Assembly: GCA_023014365.1 (NCBI GenBank)
Contig: JAEBUN010000011.1
Span: 186,001 to 250,000 of the forward strand
DNA: 64,000 nucleotides
Source of the DNA: Lepiota brunneoincarnata
Taxonomy: Eukaryota > Basidiomycota > Agaricomycetes > Agaricales > Agaricaceae
Direction: 5' to 3'
The stretch's first letter is position 1, and every line of letters begins with the position of its first letter. A program made the position numbers and the translations under genes. The notes under the pieces were generated by a model. That model did no database searches and was not told the DNA's origin. It was given only the letters and a program-made list of their open reading frames with translations. Below, piece by piece: positions 60,441 to 64,000 of the stretch.

Positions 60441-62040
60441 CCTGACCATGAACCCAAGATGAAGGACAACAAACAGATTGTTGCCTTACCTGATAAATTC
60501 TTCACCCCAGAACGACCACAGCACATCTGTATTATTGATGAAACTACCAAGCATGAAATCAAGGAGCTGTGGAAGAAAAAGAAACAAACCAACATTGCTC
60601 AAGAAGACAACTCAGGACACCCACATGTTCATGGAAAACTACTTATACCTCAAGATCTACATCTCAGATGCCACTTACTGCAAAGAGTACATGACTCACC
60701 AACTGCATGACACCCTGGAATCGCAGAAACCACCAGAAAACTCCAGGAGTATGCCTATTGGCCCAGGATGCAATCATTTGTCAAGAACTATGTCCGAGGA
60801 TGTGGTGCTTGCCAACAATACAAGATCAATCGCCACCCCCTGAAGCCACCGCTTCAACCTATCCCTGGACCCCATTCTACTTGTCCATTCTCGGATATCT
60901 CAATGGATCTTATCACAGACCTACCCCCAGATGGACCCCATGATTCTATACTGGTTGTGGTCGACCAGCTTACGAAGGGGATAATTCTAGAACCTACTGT
61001 GAAAACTGCCAATGTGGACAAGATTGCTGAAATTCTTATCAAATGGCTATTCTCCAGATTTGGCCTTCCTGAAAAGATTCTCAGCAATCACTGACCCCAG
61101 ATTCACCACCAAATCCATGAAAGAATTCTACAAAAAACTTGAAATTGAACAAGCACTCTCTACCACCTACCACCTGCAGACAGACAGACAAACAGAGTGA
61201 TTCAATCAGGAAATAGAACTATACCTTGGCATCTACTGCTCATCAAACCTGAACAAATGGGCAGAGGCACTTCCACTCCTAGAATATGTTCACAACTTGA
61301 AAACACATGCCGAACGCCAACATACCCCATTTGAACTCCTCTATGGATCAACCCCCAAAGGATTTCCAACCTCTGAGGAGCCAATGAACATTCCAGCAAT
61401 AGGAGAAAAGTTTAAATACCTCACCAAGATACGCCAAGAAGCTCAAGCTGCGCATGAACAAGCCAGACTAAAAATGGCTGCAAGATATAACTGGCCAGAT
61501 ATCAATCTAAAAGTTGGACAAAAGGTTTGGCTAGACAACCACAACCTCCCAATTCAGTACACCTCAAAGAAACTGGCCCAACGCTGAGAAGGTCCCTTCA
61601 CCATAACAAGAAAACTCGGACCTGTTACTTACAAGCTAAAATTACCCATCAAATGGAAGATCCACAACAAGTTTCATGCAAGCCTCCTAATGCCTGCAGA
61701 AGAGAACGACACACATGGGGAATACAACACAGCCCTGCCTCCTGACCTTGTCAATGGAGAAGAAGAATACGAGGTCAAGTCAATACTGCGCCACAGAAGA
61801 TTCCAGAACAAGTACCAATTCCTAGTCAGATGGAAAGGATACCTTCCCACCTGAGGACTCCTGGAAGCCAGAAGCAAACCTGGAGAACACCAAGGAAATC
61901 ATTGAAGAATATAAAAGGGCCCACAAACTAGACAACCCCACCAATGACCCAACCACCCAATACTTGAGCAACCACTCCAGACCTCCCAGAGCCAGACAAC
62001 AATGGACACCTTCTCATCTGGGAAAGAATCATATCCCTGG
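60441..62040 (+). pseudogene. Ty3/gypsy integrase with chromodomain
   Basis: The zinc-binding H-H-C-C region ends YVRGCGACQQYKINRHP. The catalytic core starts SDISMDLITDLPPDGPHDSI-LVVVDQLTKG, and the second Asp region has become KILSNH|PQIHHQ with TGA, where functional copies read DRGPQF. The Glu region is TDRQTE followed by TGA (61198-61200). The C-terminal part has INLKVGQKVWLDNHNLP and a TGA at 61585-61587. The chromodomain EYEVKSILRHRRFQNKYQFL-VRWKGY is followed by a one-base shift near 61850, then SWKPEANLENTKEIIEEY. Such chromodomains target insertion to heterochromatin. Degraded copy. Confidence 0.8.
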
Positions 62041-62045
62041 TGAAC

Positions 62046-62630
62046 TGTTAGGGCAACCTAGGGGCCCAGGCAACTCAGGGGGACAGAGGGGAGCAGAGGC
62101 GAACCTGCAGGGGAATCCTAAGTGTCATTGACCAGGTATGTACATATGGAGGGCTTACCTGCAGGGGAATCCTAAGTGTCATTGACCAGGTATGTACATA
62201 TGGAGGGCTTACCTGCAGGGGAATCCTAAGAGAATAGGATGAAGAGACCCCTGCAGGCGAAAACTGTGTATATACATGACTTATATAAGCAATATTAATG
62301 AATAGGGGGGTGAAGCGAACTGTCCCAACACTGCTAATGTAGGAATAAGGAAGGATGAATGGAGTGAATATGGTGACAAGGGAGTGTCAGGTAATAGGAG
62401 AATATAGGATAGGTGTCAGGGGGAGTCTGGAGGGGGAGAGGGAGGGCTTGTGAGGACTTTCATGGGGTGCTTGGGTTGTTCTGGGTGTCCTGAGGCTTCT
62501 GGCATTTGAAGGGAGGAAGGTATAGTGTGCTGGAGGGTAAGAGGACGCTTTGAGGGGTTTTAGGGGTGTGGGACATGTTGGGGGTGTCTTTGAGGCCTCT
62601 GAGGTGTCCCCTTACACGAACTGCATCACA
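62046..62630 (+). repeat. Possible 3' LTR with 54-bp tandem repeat
   Basis: TGTTAGGGCAACC at 62046 directly after the pol region fits a 3' LTR start. The right end is not defined, because no 5' copy exists in the window. A 54-bp unit (ACCTGCAGGGGAATCCTAAG...) occurs 2.4 times at 62103-62230. Confidence 0.45.
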
Positions 62631-64000
62631 GGAAATAGCCAACCTGGCCCTGCCACTGATACTGTTGACAACCAATCAGACAGGACCAACAGTCCTTATA
62701 TCATCTGGCATACCTTCCTTCCCTCCAATCAACCCAAAATACGATCCATCCTTTTACATGAAGTTCCCTTTCATATTACTGGAACCCATCTTAAACGCAG
62801 TCCAGCGATGGTACCCCTGGTCAACACCTGCTGGAAGACATTTACTGCTCTTCTGTATCACAAGTGCCTTATCTACAACTGAACAACAGAATTTCAAGAA
62901 CTATGCACCACTATTCTTTCTAGTGCAACAGAGGAACAGGACCGCACTACCATTTCTGCCATGTTATCAACTGCTCTCACTGAATTCCTGTTCAAGAGTC
63001 TGATCCCAAGCCCAAGCAATGGAAGCGGAAGTAAGGACCACCCTGTCCTACCTATCGGGACCACCACCCAACCTTCCAACCCTCCCATAGTGGATACGAA
63101 TAACCAACCACCAAGTGCTATACAAGTTATATCTGCTTCTAATGACGCCCCCACCAGGACTACCACCAATCACTTATCCAACACCAGAACTCACTGCAAT
63201 CGCTGCCGTCGATTCAGCCATATCAAGGCAGGATGCCTGCACTACCAATGTTGATATTGTCGAAAGATTGCCCCCAGCCATTACAAGAAGCACTGCAAAA
63301 GAAACCCTTACCAGCATCAACCCACAAGTATGGTACCTGGCTTGTATTGCCACCCACAAGGAATACCAAGCAGAGCTTGATCCCTCACATGCAAAACCAC
63401 AAACAACAATATTCAACACATTATTGCAAACACCGAGCAGTGCCCTACCTCAGCCAGACCCCTCCGCACCCGAATTCAAGGTGCCCCCATCATCATTCCG
63501 ACCACCAACGCCACCACCACATCTACTGGCAGAAGCCACCAACTTTCTGAATTGGTCCTTCAACGCACCCTGTCACCACTCACTCCAGAGAACCCCTCAT
63601 CATCGACCTCACCCAAGACCCACCATCCCCAGGCCACCAAGTTATCAAAGTGACTCTCCAGACAGAACCCAACCCCTACTACGACTGGGACCCTGTCATC
63701 AAATCAAACATCACAGGAGAGCCTGTCGGACTATACTGAGGATATGTCTGATGAGGACATCAGACCTTATGAAGGGGATAATGTTATGAACAGTCCAGAC
63801 CGAGAGGAACAGGAACAACTATTTGACTTTACAAGATGGGTACAGGAAACTACAGACCAGTTGCAAGCACAGGAATATGAAGATGAAGAAGGGGAATACT
63901 ACAGCGCCATGCAGGACTTGGCAAGAGAAGCAGGAATGGAGATAACTCTGGAGGATATTCTGGATTACCCTGAGAATGAAGAAGATAGCCATGGATCAAC
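62550..64000 (+). pseudogene. Gag-like zinc-knuckle ORF of a second retroelement, four TGA codons, cut by window end
   Basis: A single reading frame runs from about 62550 to the window edge without any indel, interrupted only by TGA at 62880-62882, 63252-63254, 63378-63380 and 63651-63653. Content includes IWHTFLPSNQPKIRSILLHE, TTISAMLSTALTEFLFKSLI, and a cysteine/histidine cluster HCNRCRRFSHIKAGCLHYQC, TGA, YCRKIAPSHYKKHC of the type found in agaricomycete retroelement Gag-like proteins. The end is acidic: DYTEDMSDEDIRPYEGDN and YEDEEGEYYSAMQDLAREAG. Each stop is one transition from an Arg or Trp codon. The real start lies possibly after the LTR-like end at ~62630. Confidence 0.55.

Overview
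The window looks like nuclear DNA of a filamentous basidiomycete, most likely an agaricomycete close to Rhizoctonia/Ceratobasidiaceae. Genes are split by many 45-60 nt GT-AG introns. The recognisable families (proteinase-K-type S8 peptidase, Dicer-like protein, siderophore MFS transporter, F-box protein, CFEM-like GPI proteins, Ty3/gypsy with chromodomain, Tc1/mariner) fit such a fungus. Species assignment is inference. No rRNA, tRNA or CRISPR was recognised. Exon joints were read by eye, so coordinates inside genes are approximate.

Layout. 0-19 kb is gene-bearing: two uncharacterised genes, two divergently oriented paralogous WD40 genes with a C-terminal membrane anchor (4885-6587 minus, 11371-12908 plus), an uncharacterised gene interrupted by a 1.28-kb mobile element (7134-10495), a frameshifted F-box gene, a small two-motif gene on the minus strand, and several dispersed short repeats. 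19.9-33.0 kb is a nest of inverted repeats: two arms of about 2.5-3 kb (19893-24268 and 27533-30928) surround a mariner transposase relic and a second degraded gene. The arms carry later insertions (a 308-bp MITE, a 1.46-kb element holding a palindrome, a 937-bp hAT-like element), three of which have a matching empty site in the opposite arm. A second inverted pair (30928-31335 / 32608-33000) encloses a gene for a small secreted lectin-like protein. 33.7-54.4 kb is ordinary gene space: secreted subtilisin, small cysteine-rich secreted protein, Dicer, two CFEM-like GPI paralogues separated by a foldback repeat, small membrane protein, and a siderophore-iron transporter. 54.4-64 kb is a CpG-poor retroelement block: a decayed Ty3/gypsy element with a second 1.24-kb copy of the mobile element inside its gag region, and the start of another gag-like pseudogene with four in-frame TGA codons.

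Themes. Nearly all nonsense codons in the repeats are explained by CGA->TGA, CAA->TAA or TGG->TGA, pointing to C-to-T decay of silenced DNA. The Dicer gene lies only about 6 kb from long inverted repeats able to make hairpin RNA. Secreted or surface proteins (subtilisin, lectin-like, cysteine-rich, CFEM-like, siderophore importer) are frequent in the middle of the window and fit an environment- or host-facing role.
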